From: Cyclobacterium sp. SYSU L10401
Lineage (GTDB): Bacteria; Bacteroidota; Bacteroidia; Cytophagales; Cyclobacteriaceae
Assembly: GCF_010993705.1 (NCBI RefSeq)
Contig: NZ_WOFO01000010.1
Span: forward strand, 155,126 to 219,125
Reading direction: 5' to 3'
Length of the DNA stretch: 64,000 nt
Made by a program: the position numbers and the translations under genes. A model generated the notes under the pieces. The model was not told the DNA's origin. It made no database searches and was given only the letters and a program-made list of their open reading frames with translations. Of this stretch, positions 24,094 through 33,339 are shown piece by piece (the first letter of the stretch is position 1; each line of letters starts with the position of its first letter).

Positions 24094-25656
24094 TTATTCA
24101 CTGATATTTCCATTTTCATCAATGCTGAGTTCTTTCCTTTCCCCGTCTTTTTCCAGGCGAACATTGAAATGCAATATATCACCTTCTTTTCTTGCAGATA
24201 CCCGGGTGACTTCATGCCCGGGATATTTGGAAAGCAGGATGGATTCCAGATTTTCCGGGAGGGGATCTTCGTAGGAAATGGTATTGGAAAACCTTTTTTC
24301 TTCCACGGCTTCTGACTTCCTTTCAATGAATTTATTGGTGCCATCTGCTTGTTTTTCCAAATCAAAGGCATCATAAAGCTCACCAATGGCGGTGTAAGAT
24401 TCAAAGCTCAGCTTATCCCCTTCAATATTAATGACCTGAAAGAGCTGGGTGTTTTCCGCAGCGCGGTCCCTTTCTGCCTCATAGTCATTCCAGGCATTCT
24501 TTTTCAACCCGTACATTTTGCCTCCACTTACAGAGACCACATAAACGGTTCCGGTTTTATCCCTGGCATTGACCCCATCCAAAACATTGTCTTCAGGAGA
24601 AACCCGACCCCGGGCATAGCTGTGGTCGTGTCCCTGTAGGGCCAGGTCCACCTGGTATTTGTCAAAAAGTGGTTTCCAGGCCTCCCGGAGCCGCGTATTT
24701 TCCCGGCCCTCAGAAGCTGAAAATAAGGGGTGGTGATAGGTGACGATGGTCCACTTTTGTGGATTTTCCGACAGGACCTTTTCCAACCAGGGGATTTGCT
24801 CCGCCTGCAATACATTGCTGTTCAGTACAATAATTCTGGTGTTTTGGTAATCCATGTAATAGACCGTTTCGTCCAATGCCGTTATATTTTCCGGGCCGTT
24901 TTCAGGCAGGGTAAATTGAGGTTTCCATTGGACAGACAGGCGGCGATCTGCATCCTCTCCGTCCAGCTCAGGGATACTGCGGTATTCATGGTTCCCGGGA
25001 GTAACGACCGAGGGTACCATGCTGTGGATAAAGCCTCCAGCCGTAAACCATTCGTGCCATTCGGTTTCCCTGTGTGCTACATTCACCAGGTCACCTGCAT
25101 GGATGATAAACTTGGCATCCGGTGCCTTCCGGTAGCCTTCCCGAATCAGTCTGGACCATAATTCCAAGATATAGTTCTGTGTATCTCCCACATAGAGAAA
25201 GGCAAAAGGACTTTCCTTGTCCTCGGAAGCCGTACTGAATTGTATCCATTCCGTCCAGGATTCTCCATCACCCACCCGATAAGCGTAAATGGTGCCAGGT
25301 TTTAAGTCCTTAAAACTGACCGAATGGTAATGCGCCTTTACATTGGCCACTTCTACGGCTGTAGCGTCCAGCAATTCGGTTTTCGCTTCCATGGTCCGGG
25401 CATTTCTCCAGAATTTCGGAGCCCCGTCCGCTATGGCAATTTCTGCAAAGGCTTTTTCGATGCTGGTATCTGTTCGCCAGGTGACGTTGGCCTGACTGGA
25501 AGGATCCTCTCCAAAATTGAGGATGACGCGATCAGGATAATCCGACGGTTTGCTCCATTCTTCCCGGAAGGTGGGTGCCTTGTACACCCGGTACTCTTGT
25601 GCCAATGCGACTTGAAAGACTACTATCAGGGTCAGGGAAAAAAGCAGGTTTTTCAT
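24094..25656 (-). CDS. Secreted purple-acid-phosphatase-like metallophosphoesterase
   Basis: 520 residues with a cleavable signal peptide (ending VALAQ at 20). Residues ~40-145 form the fibronectin-like N-terminal domain of purple acid phosphatases (ILNFGEDPSSQANVTWRTD). The calcineurin-like core has D158 (VGDTQN), D189 (HAGDLVN), N222-H223 (GNHE), H308 (YHHPLF) and H343/H345 (QGHDHSYARG), the full two-metal set. The last ~65 residues (LPENLESILLSKYPGHEVTRV...) look like a PepSY-type inhibitory or folding domain. It would release phosphate from organic esters outside the cytoplasm. It is monocistronic and bracketed by two copies of a composite repeat. Confidence 0.88.
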   Translation of the reverse strand: MKNLLFSLTLIVVFQVALAQEYRVYKAPTFREEWSKPSDYPDRVILNFGEDPSSQANVTWRTDTSIEKAFAEIAIADGAPKFWRNARTMEAKTELLDATAVEVANVKAHYHSVSFKDLKPGTIYAYRVGDGESWTEWIQFSTASEDKESPFAFLYVGDTQNYILELWSRLIREGYRKAPDAKFIIHAGDLVNVAHRETEWHEWFTAGGFIHSMVPSVVTPGNHEYRSIPELDGEDADRRLSVQWKPQFTLPENGPENITALDETVYYMDYQNTRIIVLNSNVLQAEQIPWLEKVLSENPQKWTIVTYHHPLFSASEGRENTRLREAWKPLFDKYQVDLALQGHDHSYARGRVSPEDNVLDGVNARDKTGTVYVVSVSGGKMYGLKKNAWNDYEAERDRAAENTQLFQVINIEGDKLSFESYTAIGELYDAFDLEKQADGTNKFIERKSEAVEEKRFSNTISYEDPLPENLESILLSKYPGHEVTRVSARKEGDILHFNVRLEKDGERKELSIDENGNISE

Positions 25657-25893
25657 TTACTTTGGTTTTTGTTTGGAAAATAGGTGTTGTAAGATACGAA
25701 ATTCAGCCATAGGTTTCAAACCGGGTATGGTCGAGGTTTCCGGAAGAAAGCACCTGAGCTAATGAGCTACTGTTAATAAGCTACTGTCATTTAATAAATG
25801 GGGCTACCTATTGGATGATATTTTAGGTGAAAGTAGTAAGTTTCTCCGCCTTGGCGGTTAATTTTTTGATAAGTTTTGGTTAAGAAGGAAAAA

Positions 25894-25959
25894 TGTTTCA
25901 CCACAGATGGACACAGATTAGCACAGATTTTTTTCCGGGTAGAATGGGTACCCATCCGC
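25894..25959 (+). repeat. 66-bp dispersed repeat, first exact copy
   Basis: This 66-base stretch (TGTTTCACCACAGATGGACA through GGGTACCCATCCGC) is repeated without change at 26119-26184. It consists of short ACACAGATT-like units, a run of seven T and a GGGTACCC palindrome. A shorter version ends repeat copy A near 23893. Confidence 0.85.
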
Positions 25960-25970
25960 CAAAGCAACTA

Positions 25971-26184
25971 CCAAACGCAAAATAGGAAACAACCTTCCAA
26001 ATTTGAAAATCCAAACTCCCTCCGCCGCGGCGGAGGGATCAAGCCTGTCCTGTTTTTTTCAGGAGGGGATTTTTACCTAAACATAAAAAAATTGAACAGG
26101 TGAAGGATTTAAACAACATGTTTCACCACAGATGGACACAGATTAGCACAGATTTTTTTCCGGGTAGAATGGGTACCCATCCGC
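25971..26184 (+). repeat. Composite repeat, copy B, ending in second exact 66-bp copy
   Basis: It has the same layout as copy A: an ACCAAACGCAAAA start, a GC hairpin, an A-rich spacer and the CACCACAGAT part (exact 66-base copy at 26119-26184). The hairpin here is a perfect 22-base palindrome at 26017-26038 with core CCTCCGCCGCGGCGGAGG. Copies A and B lie on either side of the phosphatase gene in the same orientation. Confidence 0.75.
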
Positions 26185-26240
26185 TATAGGAACTTCAAAA
26201 CAAGAATGTAAACAAAAAGTCCTCTTCAGAAGCCGTGCTA

Positions 26241-26300
26241 TTCGTCATTTGCAATGTCGAATCCAGATAAACCGGGTTTGCAACCCTGATAAGGTGATTG
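26241..26300. repeat. Dispersed TTGCAA repeat, copy 1
   Basis: The stretch with CATTTGCAAT, CGAATCCAGATAA and GGGTTTGCAACCC is shared, with changes, with 33340-33510. TTGCAA-centred palindromes of this kind are typical of REP-like families in Bacteroidota. Confidence 0.6.
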
Positions 26301-26473
26301 AACGGTGGATCCCGGCTGCTTCACCATATGGTGTCAGGTTGAAGCATTCCGGTATTTTCCTCCTAAACTCAGGATTTAATCATTTCCGTGGCAAAGGATA
26401 TGGACCATGCCTATGGCACTCTGAGTTAGGTTTTTGGCCATTAACCATGGGCTGAACACCATGGTTACCACAT

Positions 26474-26496
26474 CGGCCGCTCCTATCGGAGCTTTT
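26474..26496 (+). terminator. Terminator-like hairpin in gene-free stretch
   Basis: GCTCC-TATC-GGAGC followed by six T. No plus-strand gene precedes it, so it is more likely part of the repeat-rich stretch 26.2-26.8 kb than the end of an operon. Confidence 0.4.
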
Positions 26497-26709
26497 TTGA
26501 AGGGGGCATCGAATATAGACAAATTGATTCATCTAAAGATTTACACATAAATAGTACAGATTTCTTCGAATGGGATCTATCTATTTTCAGGGTGTTTTGT
26601 GCCTGACAGGCTTGGTTAAATAAAAAAGTTGTGGCCAAACTAACAGGAAATCAATCAGTGCTTAGAAAGCTTATTTGGGTAAACCTCAAGCGAAATTAGT
26701 CTGTACCCA

Positions 26710-26800
26710 AGCACTGAAAGTGCGCAATATCAAAACCCAGGGTGAAGCCCTGGGATAGCATCTACTATCGTAGCCCAAGCCCTGTATTCTAAGGGCGAAA
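26710..26800. repeat. REP-like palindromes beside hrpB
   Basis: Three consecutive hairpins: GCACTGAAAGTGC, CCCAGGG-TGAAG-CCCTGGG (26736-26754) and GCCCT...AGGGC (26779-26796). They lie just past the 3' end of hrpB. The series resembles REP-like units spread by RAYT-type transposases, but no such transposase is in the window. Confidence 0.6.
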
Positions 26801-26855
26801 TATGTTTGACGATTTGGGTATCCGACCCCGGAGAAAATATCCCGCCTTTGCATTC

Positions 26856-29330
26856 TTATTTCCTCCTTTTGACACCACTAACGGCCTGGGCCTCCCAGGG
26901 ATTGTCGGGCCAGTGGTGTTTGGGGTAGCGCCGTTTCAGCTCTTTCTTTACTTCATGATACGTTTGGTTCCAGAAATTTTCCAGGTCACGGGTGACCTGG
27001 ACCGGTTTAAATCCGGGAGACAACAGGTGCACCAGCAGGGGAGTTTTGTGGTTATTAATCGTCGGGGTTTGACTCCAACCAAAAAGCTCCTGTAATCTGG
27101 CTGCCAGGACCGGAGGCTCACCCTCGGAAAAATACGAAATCCTGGCAGTGGAACCGCTGGGCAAGCGTATTTTTTCCGGAGCCAATTCATTCAGTGCCTG
27201 CTGCTGTGTATAGCTGAGACTGTTTTGCAATATTTCTCTCAAAGGCAACCTGAAAAGCTCCTGTCCGGATTTTACATCACTTAGGTAAGGGGCCAACCAG
27301 CTATTCACCGTTTCCAGCAGCATTGCTGTGCTCACATCTGGCCAGAAATCCGGCCCATTCCATACCCGCAGGCTCATGATCCTGTTTTGCCATTGCTTCA
27401 CTTGCTCGTCAAAGTTCAGCCATTTTTCACCGGAATTTTTCAACATGCCCAAAATGGCCTGTGTTACCTGCGCCTTATCCGGGGATTTCAGGTTTTTCTT
27501 TTGAAGCAGGATCTGCCCGATTTTCCATTCTTCCACTGCCAGGACCATTTCCTCCTGTTCATCCCAGTAGATGCGGGGCTTTATTTTGATCATGGGTTTC
27601 AAATCCTGGGGAGAAAGTACCGAGGCCAGAAAAATTTTCCCCACTCCTGTTCCTTCGTGTAGCTGAGCAATGGCAATCCAGGGCTCCCGTGCCAAATCAT
27701 CCTTTCGGTCCATGGCAGCTATTTTGCCATTGGCCAGGTGAAAGTGGGCCTGGTTGCCAGGCCTGGCGGAAGCAATCCTTTCCGGAAACGCCTGGGCCAG
27801 CAGAATACCGGTCATATAGGGGTCCACCGGTTCATTGGAGGCCTCCATTTTCAGGATTTTCCGGTAAGCCTTTGCTACCTGTTCAATTTTGCCAAAATCC
27901 CGGTGCTTATGGGCAGACCTCCTGTGCCTTCTCAACCCTTCAATTCTCAAGTTGATGTCTATGCCCTGAGAAGAGGGCAGGGGATCTTTTTCTTCCAGGA
28001 GGGCAGCCAGATCAGTGGCCAGCGGCTGTTGACCGATTTCCTGGCTATAAACCAAGAGGTGGGCAATTCTGGGATGGGAAGGAATGGCATGCAGTTCCAG
28101 ACCATGGGGAGTGATCTTTCCTTCTGCAATGGCTCCCAGGTGTTCCAGTGAGGATACTGCCTGCTGCCAATGCCCCTGGGGTGGGGGACTGATCCATTGC
28201 AGCTGCCGGTAATCGTTTATGCCCCATTTATGAAGTTCCAAGGCAAGGGAAGCCAGGTCGGTTTCCATGATTTCAGGTTGCCGGAAGGGCAGTAATTTTT
28301 CCTGGCTTGCTTTGGACCAAAGTCGGTAGCAAGCGCCAGGTCCCAGCCTGCCTGCCCTGCCTGCCCGCTGGGTGGCCGTATCCTGGGTAAGGGGCAGTGT
28401 CACCAGTCGGTTCAATCCGGAATTGGGATTGAAGGTGACCGTACGCATAAAGCCGCCATCCACCACCACATGAATTCCCTCTATGGTGAGGCTGGTTTCT
28501 GCGATAGCCGTGGCAAGCACGATTTTTCTTCGCCCTTCCGGGTCGGGTAGCAGGGCAGCTTGCTGTCTGCCAAATGCCATTTGTCCATACAAGGTATAGA
28601 CTGCCGCTTCGGGAAATCGGGCTTTCAGGATAGCCGCAGTTTTTTTGATCTCTCCTTGTCCGGGAAGAAAGGCAAGCACATCTCCCTGGTGTGCAGACTG
28701 GGCTTCTCCAATCACTGCTGACATCCTGTCTGGCAAATTAAAGAGGTCCGTGCCCGGGCGGTAATGGATGGAAACAGGGAATGCTTTTCCCGTACTGGCC
28801 ACCAAAGGACAGTTCAGCTGTTCTGCCAGAACCCGGCTGTCCAGGGTAGCAGACATGACCAGTAATTTCAGGTCCGGCCGCAGGAATTGCTGGACTTCCC
28901 GGGTCAATGCCAGGCCAAGGTCGGCATGTATGCTTCTTTCGTGAAATTCATCAAAAATAACCAGGCCTACGCCTTCAAGGGCATTGTCCTGCTGCATCAT
29001 TCGGGTTAATATGCCTTCTGTGATGACTTCGATTTGGGTGTTTTCCCCGACACAACTGTCAAACCTCACCCGGTAGCCAGTGCGTTGGCCCACGGATTCT
29101 CCCAGCAACTGGGCCATCCGCTGGGCAATACTTTTAGCCGCCAGTTTCCGGGGTTCCAGCATCAAAATTTTATTTCCCCCTAACCAGTCCTCTTCCAATA
29201 AGGTCAGGGGCAGGAGGGTGCTTTTACCTGCTCCTGGCGGGGCATGGAGCAGCAGGGTTGGATGTTGTCTGAGTAGTTTTTTTAATTCCGGAATGACTTC
29301 CAGAATGGGCAGGTTAGGAAATTCCTTCAA
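26856..29330 (-). CDS. hrpB: ATP-dependent helicase HrpB
   Basis: An 824-residue DEAH-box helicase of the HrpB type, the usual length. It shows Walker A (HAPPGAGKSTLL) at about residue 29, the DEFHERS box near 127, SATLD near 160, and QRAGRAGR motif VI near 325, followed by the HrpB-specific C-terminal domain with IYWDEQEEMV. The cellular role of HrpB is not well defined; it is thought to unwind RNA. It is a stable housekeeping-type gene in an otherwise repeat-rich area. Confidence 0.93.
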   Translation of the reverse strand: MKEFPNLPILEVIPELKKLLRQHPTLLLHAPPGAGKSTLLPLTLLEEDWLGGNKILMLEPRKLAAKSIAQRMAQLLGESVGQRTGYRVRFDSCVGENTQIEVITEGILTRMMQQDNALEGVGLVIFDEFHERSIHADLGLALTREVQQFLRPDLKLLVMSATLDSRVLAEQLNCPLVASTGKAFPVSIHYRPGTDLFNLPDRMSAVIGEAQSAHQGDVLAFLPGQGEIKKTAAILKARFPEAAVYTLYGQMAFGRQQAALLPDPEGRRKIVLATAIAETSLTIEGIHVVVDGGFMRTVTFNPNSGLNRLVTLPLTQDTATQRAGRAGRLGPGACYRLWSKASQEKLLPFRQPEIMETDLASLALELHKWGINDYRQLQWISPPPQGHWQQAVSSLEHLGAIAEGKITPHGLELHAIPSHPRIAHLLVYSQEIGQQPLATDLAALLEEKDPLPSSQGIDINLRIEGLRRHRRSAHKHRDFGKIEQVAKAYRKILKMEASNEPVDPYMTGILLAQAFPERIASARPGNQAHFHLANGKIAAMDRKDDLAREPWIAIAQLHEGTGVGKIFLASVLSPQDLKPMIKIKPRIYWDEQEEMVLAVEEWKIGQILLQKKNLKSPDKAQVTQAILGMLKNSGEKWLNFDEQVKQWQNRIMSLRVWNGPDFWPDVSTAMLLETVNSWLAPYLSDVKSGQELFRLPLREILQNSLSYTQQQALNELAPEKIRLPSGSTARISYFSEGEPPVLAARLQELFGWSQTPTINNHKTPLLVHLLSPGFKPVQVTRDLENFWNQTYHEVKKELKRRYPKHHWPDNPWEAQAVSGVKRRK

Positions 29331-29362
29331 TGGTGGAAAATGATTTTTGGAAAAGGTAAAGG

Positions 29363-29402
29363 TAAAAAAATAAACAGACAGCCGGTATGGCCGGCTGTCT
29401 GT
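29363..29402 (-). terminator. Intrinsic terminator of DUF2911 gene
   Basis: Read on the minus strand, ACAGACAGCCGG pairs with CCGGCTGTCTGT over 12 bases with a five-base loop, followed by TTTATTTTTTT. It starts eight bases after the stop of the DUF2911 gene, a textbook position. Confidence 0.9.
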
Positions 29403-29409
29403 ATTGGTA

Positions 29410-29919
29410 TTATTCTATGGCTACCTTGGCCTGGCCATATTCCCATTTGACCAGCATGCCGTCATCATGGATTTCATAGGTCAGGTTTTCTGTAAGGGAA
29501 CTGGTTTGCTGAGAAGGCACATTTACCCGGAGCACATCCTGGCTTTCATCGTACTGCGTTCCCCATTGACCGGTTTGCTTGTTGAAAATAAAGGTGCTGG
29601 TACCTTCATTCGGGATAATGAAAAAGCTATACTTTCCGGCCGGCAGGGATTCACCGGCTACCTTGATGTCCTTGCTTGTTTCAAACAAGGTGGCCTCATT
29701 GGCACCCGCTCTCCAGACTTTTCCCAGGGGAACCAATCCACCGAAAATCTCCCTGCCCTTTACCCCAGGGCTGCTGTAATTGACAGTAATGTCAGCTCCG
29801 TTTATGCTTCCATCTGCCGTTTTTGGAGGGCTGGCAGGGGTCTGACTTTTAGAAAGGAATATCACGGACATCATCAGTAGTCCCGTGAGTCCAAGCATTT
29901 TAATGGTTGATGTTTTCAT
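29410..29919 (-). CDS. DUF2911 exported protein
   Basis: 169 residues with an N-terminal membrane/signal segment (MLGLTGLLMMSVIFLS) and the DUF2911 core: ADITVNYSSPGVKGREIFGGLVP, then WRAGANEATLFET and GKYSFFIIP. The family is common in Bacteroidota and has no known activity; it is a beta-rich periplasmic or surface protein. It has its own strong terminator and lies 70 bases after the Gfo/Idh/MocA gene on the same strand. Confidence 0.88.
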   Translation of the reverse strand: MKTSTIKMLGLTGLLMMSVIFLSKSQTPASPPKTADGSINGADITVNYSSPGVKGREIFGGLVPLGKVWRAGANEATLFETSKDIKVAGESLPAGKYSFFIIPNEGTSTFIFNKQTGQWGTQYDESQDVLRVNVPSQQTSSLTENLTYEIHDDGMLVKWEYGQAKVAIE

Positions 29920-29989
29920 TTTGGTTTTTTATTTGATTAAATATGGATTAAATAACGGCTGAAGCCATCATTGGGTTATTACCCTACCA

Positions 29990-31135
29990 TTATATTTTCA
30001 CCCATGCCTGTTTCTTGTGGCTCTCAATGATGCGCTCACAAATCAGCAATTCCCTGTAACCATCCTCAAAAGTAGGGTAGGAGGGCTTTTCGGGTTGTTT
30101 TCCTTCACTGATGGCCGCATATACTTCCTTAAACATTTGTTTGGAAGTATCCGGAAATCCTTCATTGTGCCCGCCTGGAAAACCGATCAATTTGGCGGCT
30201 TCCGGTGTGAAGAGGGCAGGATCCTTCATCAGGTGCTGGTTGGCAGTTTCGCGCTTTCCTATCCAAAGTTCATTGGGCTTTTCGCTGCACCATTCAAAAT
30301 TGGCTTTAGAGCCTGCTATTTCTATGTTCAGCCGGTTTTTTCTTCCAGCATTCACCTGGCTTACGGTAACAGAGCCCTTGTTGCCATTGTCAAAACGCAA
30401 CATCACCGTGGCATGGTCTTCTGTATTGATGGGAACTTCTTCATAATCCGATTCCTGCAGCATTTTGCCACTGTAAGTCTCTATGGCTTTCAGGGGTTTG
30501 AGCCGGGTTTTATGCACGGTAGTAAAATCCGCCATTACCTCTGTGATTTTTAAACCGGTCACGTACTCGGTCAGGTCCAATAAGTGGGACCCAATATCTG
30601 CAATGGCCCTGGAATCACCGGATTTGTCCGGCTCTAACCTCCAGTTGTAATCGGTTTGCAGAAACAACCAATCCTGCAAATAGGAACCCATAATGCTGTA
30701 AATATCTCCCAGTTCACCGCTCTCCCGCATGGTTTTCATCTGCCGTACCATGGGGTAATAGCGCAGGTTAAAATGAACTGCATTCACCAACCCTGTTTTT
30801 TTGGCCAGCTGTAACAATTCCTCCGCTTCTCCTATTTTGGTGGCCAGGGGTTTTTCGCAAACCACATGCTTTCCGGCTTCCAATACGGCTTTGGATTGGG
30901 TATAATGCAGGAAATTGGGGGTGCAGATATGAACAGCCTTTATGGAGGCATCCTTCAGCATGTCCTCAAAGAGCATGGCTTTTTCTATACCCAACTGAGC
31001 GGCTTTGGCTTTGGCCAATTCCTCGTTCACCTCGCAAAGGGCAGCTACTTCAATGTTTGGGTTTCTTCTCAGGGCTTCAATATGGGCAGGGCCAATGAAT
31101 CCGGTGCCAACTACCGCTACTTTAATTTTTTCCAT
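29990..31135 (-). CDS. Gfo/Idh/MocA family oxidoreductase
   Basis: A 381-residue sugar-type dehydrogenase. The N-terminal Rossmann domain has GTGFIGPAHIEAL, and EKPLATKIGEAEEL carries the conserved lysine of the EKP motif. The second half has GSHLLDLTEYVTG with the catalytic-type histidine, the usual family layout. There is no Tat or Sec signal, so it acts in the cytoplasm, probably oxidising a sugar or inositol derivative with NAD(P). It is divergent from an SDR gene 180 bases away. Confidence 0.9.
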   Translation of the reverse strand: MEKIKVAVVGTGFIGPAHIEALRRNPNIEVAALCEVNEELAKAKAAQLGIEKAMLFEDMLKDASIKAVHICTPNFLHYTQSKAVLEAGKHVVCEKPLATKIGEAEELLQLAKKTGLVNAVHFNLRYYPMVRQMKTMRESGELGDIYSIMGSYLQDWLFLQTDYNWRLEPDKSGDSRAIADIGSHLLDLTEYVTGLKITEVMADFTTVHKTRLKPLKAIETYSGKMLQESDYEEVPINTEDHATVMLRFDNGNKGSVTVSQVNAGRKNRLNIEIAGSKANFEWCSEKPNELWIGKRETANQHLMKDPALFTPEAAKLIGFPGGHNEGFPDTSKQMFKEVYAAISEGKQPEKPSYPTFEDGYRELLICERIIESHKKQAWVKI

Positions 31136-31313
31136 GATGTTAGGTTTATTTTAAAAGATTAGCCTTAAAGATAGAAGGTACTTTTGTATTTTTCAATGGT
31201 AATTTCCTTAAATGCCAGCGCTGCCTGCCGGCAGGAAGGATAACCTGTTCGATTCGGTATTCTTTTTCAGGACCTTGGGTGGCTCACTCAGGGAGAATAC
31301 TTATTTTTGGGAC

Positions 31314-32087
31314 ATGGAAAAAGAGCAAAGAACAGCCCTGGTGACCGGCGCTGCCAGGGGAATCGGACAGGGAATAGCCCGCTCATTGGCAGCGGAAGGT
31401 TTCTCCCTTTTCCTGGCGGATAAGCTGGCTGAAGCCAGGGATACCGTAGCGCAATGCCGGGACCTGGGAGCAAGTGTGGAATTTATTTCCTGTGACATTA
31501 CCGCTCCCGACCAGCGGGCCGCCCTGCTGCAGGCCATCAAAGACCATTCAGGCAGACTGGATGTACTGATCAATAATGCCGGAATTAATGTAAAGGAAAG
31601 AAAGGACCTGCTGGAAGTCGCAGAGGAAGATTACGATCTGGTAATGGATACCAATTTGAAATCCCCCTTTTTTCTTACCCAAAAAATCGCTTCCTGGATG
31701 ATGAAACAAAAGGAGGCTTTTCCGGATCGCCATCCCCTCATCATCAACATCGCTTCCCTGACCTCATATGCCGCATCCATTCATATGGCACCCTATTGTT
31801 TTTCCAAAACCGGGGTAAGCATGATGACCCAGCTTTTTGCCCAAAGACTGGCGCCCCATGGCATCGGGGTGTACGAGATTCGCCCTGGCATCATTCAAAC
31901 CGATATGACAGCAGCTGCTCAAGACAAGTACGACCGCTTCATTGCTGCCGGAGGCCTTCCCATAGCCCGCTGGGGCTTGCCTGACGATGTGGGAAAGGCG
32001 GTTCAGGCCATTGTTAAAGGATATTTGCCCTATTCCACCGGTGAAGTCATCAATGTGGATGGTGGATTTCACATGCGGCAATTATAG
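31314..32087 (+). CDS. SDR-family oxidoreductase (3-oxoacyl-ACP-reductase-like)
   Basis: 257 residues from the ATG at 31314; the open frame extends upstream to 31212 but those residues are not SDR-like. Motifs are TGAARGIGQG, NNAGIN and PYCFSKTG, where the usual YxxxK tyrosine context reads Y-C-F-S-K. The C-terminus VINVDGGFHM is typical of the FabG-like group. A TACTTTTG box (31179-31186) is a fair -7 candidate, giving a long leader. Together with the divergent Gfo/Idh/MocA gene it may serve sugar-acid or polyol catabolism; this is inference. Confidence 0.87.
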   Translation: MEKEQRTALVTGAARGIGQGIARSLAAEGFSLFLADKLAEARDTVAQCRDLGASVEFISCDITAPDQRAALLQAIKDHSGRLDVLINNAGINVKERKDLLEVAEEDYDLVMDTNLKSPFFLTQKIASWMMKQKEAFPDRHPLIINIASLTSYAASIHMAPYCFSKTGVSMMTQLFAQRLAPHGIGVYEIRPGIIQTDMTAAAQDKYDRFIAAGGLPIARWGLPDDVGKAVQAIVKGYLPYSTGEVINVDGGFHMRQL

Positions 32088-32157
32088 AGATGGGTTTATA
32101 CCCTGAAGGAGCAGCGGAATAAGAAAAGTGAGTAGGCGCAGGTACAGGTTCATGTTT

Positions 32158-33240
32158 TTAAGGGTTAATGGTGGCTATGCTTCCATCGGGAAGGTGCTTC
32201 AAGGGGGCCATTTTGATGTTACGCAAATGGGTTTCACCCGAAATCTCCGTATCGTGGTAGAAGAGGTACCAGTTTCCATCATACGATACGATCGAATGGT
32301 GGGTAGTCCAACCTGCTACAGGTGCCAGGATATTTCCCTGATAGGTGAATGGGCCATAGGGCGTATCTCCTGTCGCATAGGCTATGTGGTGGGTATCTCC
32401 GGTGGAATAGGAGAAGTAATAGGTGTCCTGGTGTTTGTGCACCCAGGCAGCTTCAAAAAAACGCTTGTCATGATCACCGGCTTGGATGGGATCTCCATTT
32501 TCGTCCAGGAGCAGCACATCTTTGGCTTTCTCCGCCAGGTTTTTCATATCGGGAGCCAGCCGGGCGACCTTGGGTGCCAATGCCGGCTGATCAGGTGCCG
32601 GTTCCCCGTCAGTAGGTTGATCTCCGGGATAGTGGTATTCTCCATCTTTCCACCGTTGCAGCTGGCCTCCCCAGATTCCTCCAAAATAAAGGTAGTATTG
32701 ATCCCCATCCTGAAAAACGGCAGGGTCAATGCTATAGGTGCCTGGAATGGGGTCAGGCTCGGGTACAAAAGGACCTTCAGGCTGTTCGCTGATGGCAACC
32801 CCAATTTTAAATACGTCGGCAGTATCCTTGGCAGGGAAATAGAGGTAATACTTACCCGCTTTTTCGGCGGCATCCGGAGCCCAAAGCTGTCGGGCGGCCC
32901 AGGGTATATCGTCCACATGCAAGGCAGTGCCATGATCGGTTACAGGGCCATCCGGGGCTTCCATGGAATATACCCGGTAATCTTCCATGGCAAAATGAGC
33001 GCCCCAGTCGTCTGATGGGATTCCGGCCGGAATGTCATGGGAAGGGTAGATGTAAATTTTTCCATCAAATACATGGGCCGAAGGATCTGCCGTAAAGGGT
33101 TCGGCTACCAGAGGAGGGTGGGCAAATTTTTTCTCCTCTTCCATCTCCGACTTCCTTGTCTCTTCCGATTCTTTTTTCTTTTCCTGACAGGCAGTATGGA
33201 GCAGGACAAGGAAAATGAGCATTAATCTGGTTAAGGGCAT
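32158..33240 (-). CDS. Glycoside hydrolase family 43-like lipoprotein
   Basis: 360 residues from the start at 33240, which yields a lipoprotein signal with lipid site C18 (LVLLHTAC); the longer frame from 33294 lacks one at the N-terminus. The five-bladed propeller of GH43 is indicated by ADPSAHVFDGKIYIYPSHD (catalytic base D), YSIDPAVFQDGDQYYLYFGG (second D) and FFEAAWVHKHQDTYYFSYS (general acid E). Such enzymes remove arabinose or xylose. It stands alone, convergent with the SDR, without a SusCD pair. The minus-strand box TATTTTTG (33268-33275) is a possible -7 element. Confidence 0.88.
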   Translation of the reverse strand: MPLTRLMLIFLVLLHTACQEKKKESEETRKSEMEEEKKFAHPPLVAEPFTADPSAHVFDGKIYIYPSHDIPAGIPSDDWGAHFAMEDYRVYSMEAPDGPVTDHGTALHVDDIPWAARQLWAPDAAEKAGKYYLYFPAKDTADVFKIGVAISEQPEGPFVPEPDPIPGTYSIDPAVFQDGDQYYLYFGGIWGGQLQRWKDGEYHYPGDQPTDGEPAPDQPALAPKVARLAPDMKNLAEKAKDVLLLDENGDPIQAGDHDKRFFEAAWVHKHQDTYYFSYSTGDTHHIAYATGDTPYGPFTYQGNILAPVAGWTTHHSIVSYDGNWYLFYHDTEISGETHLRNIKMAPLKHLPDGSIATINP

Positions 33241-33339
33241 AGGTGAAACGATTGGTTTTGATAATGTCAAAAATACACAATTCCTGCGATTCAAAATATT
33301 AAAGACGAGGTCAGTTGGATCTAACTACGGGTAATGGTT

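Noticed and set aside
25894..26184. Two-repeat CRISPR-like pattern
   Set aside because: Only two long exact copies with a GC palindrome and A-rich sequence between them; size and spacing do not suit CRISPR.
32128..33015. 295-codon plus-strand frame
   Set aside because: Antisense to the GH43 gene, whose three catalytic residues are all visible.
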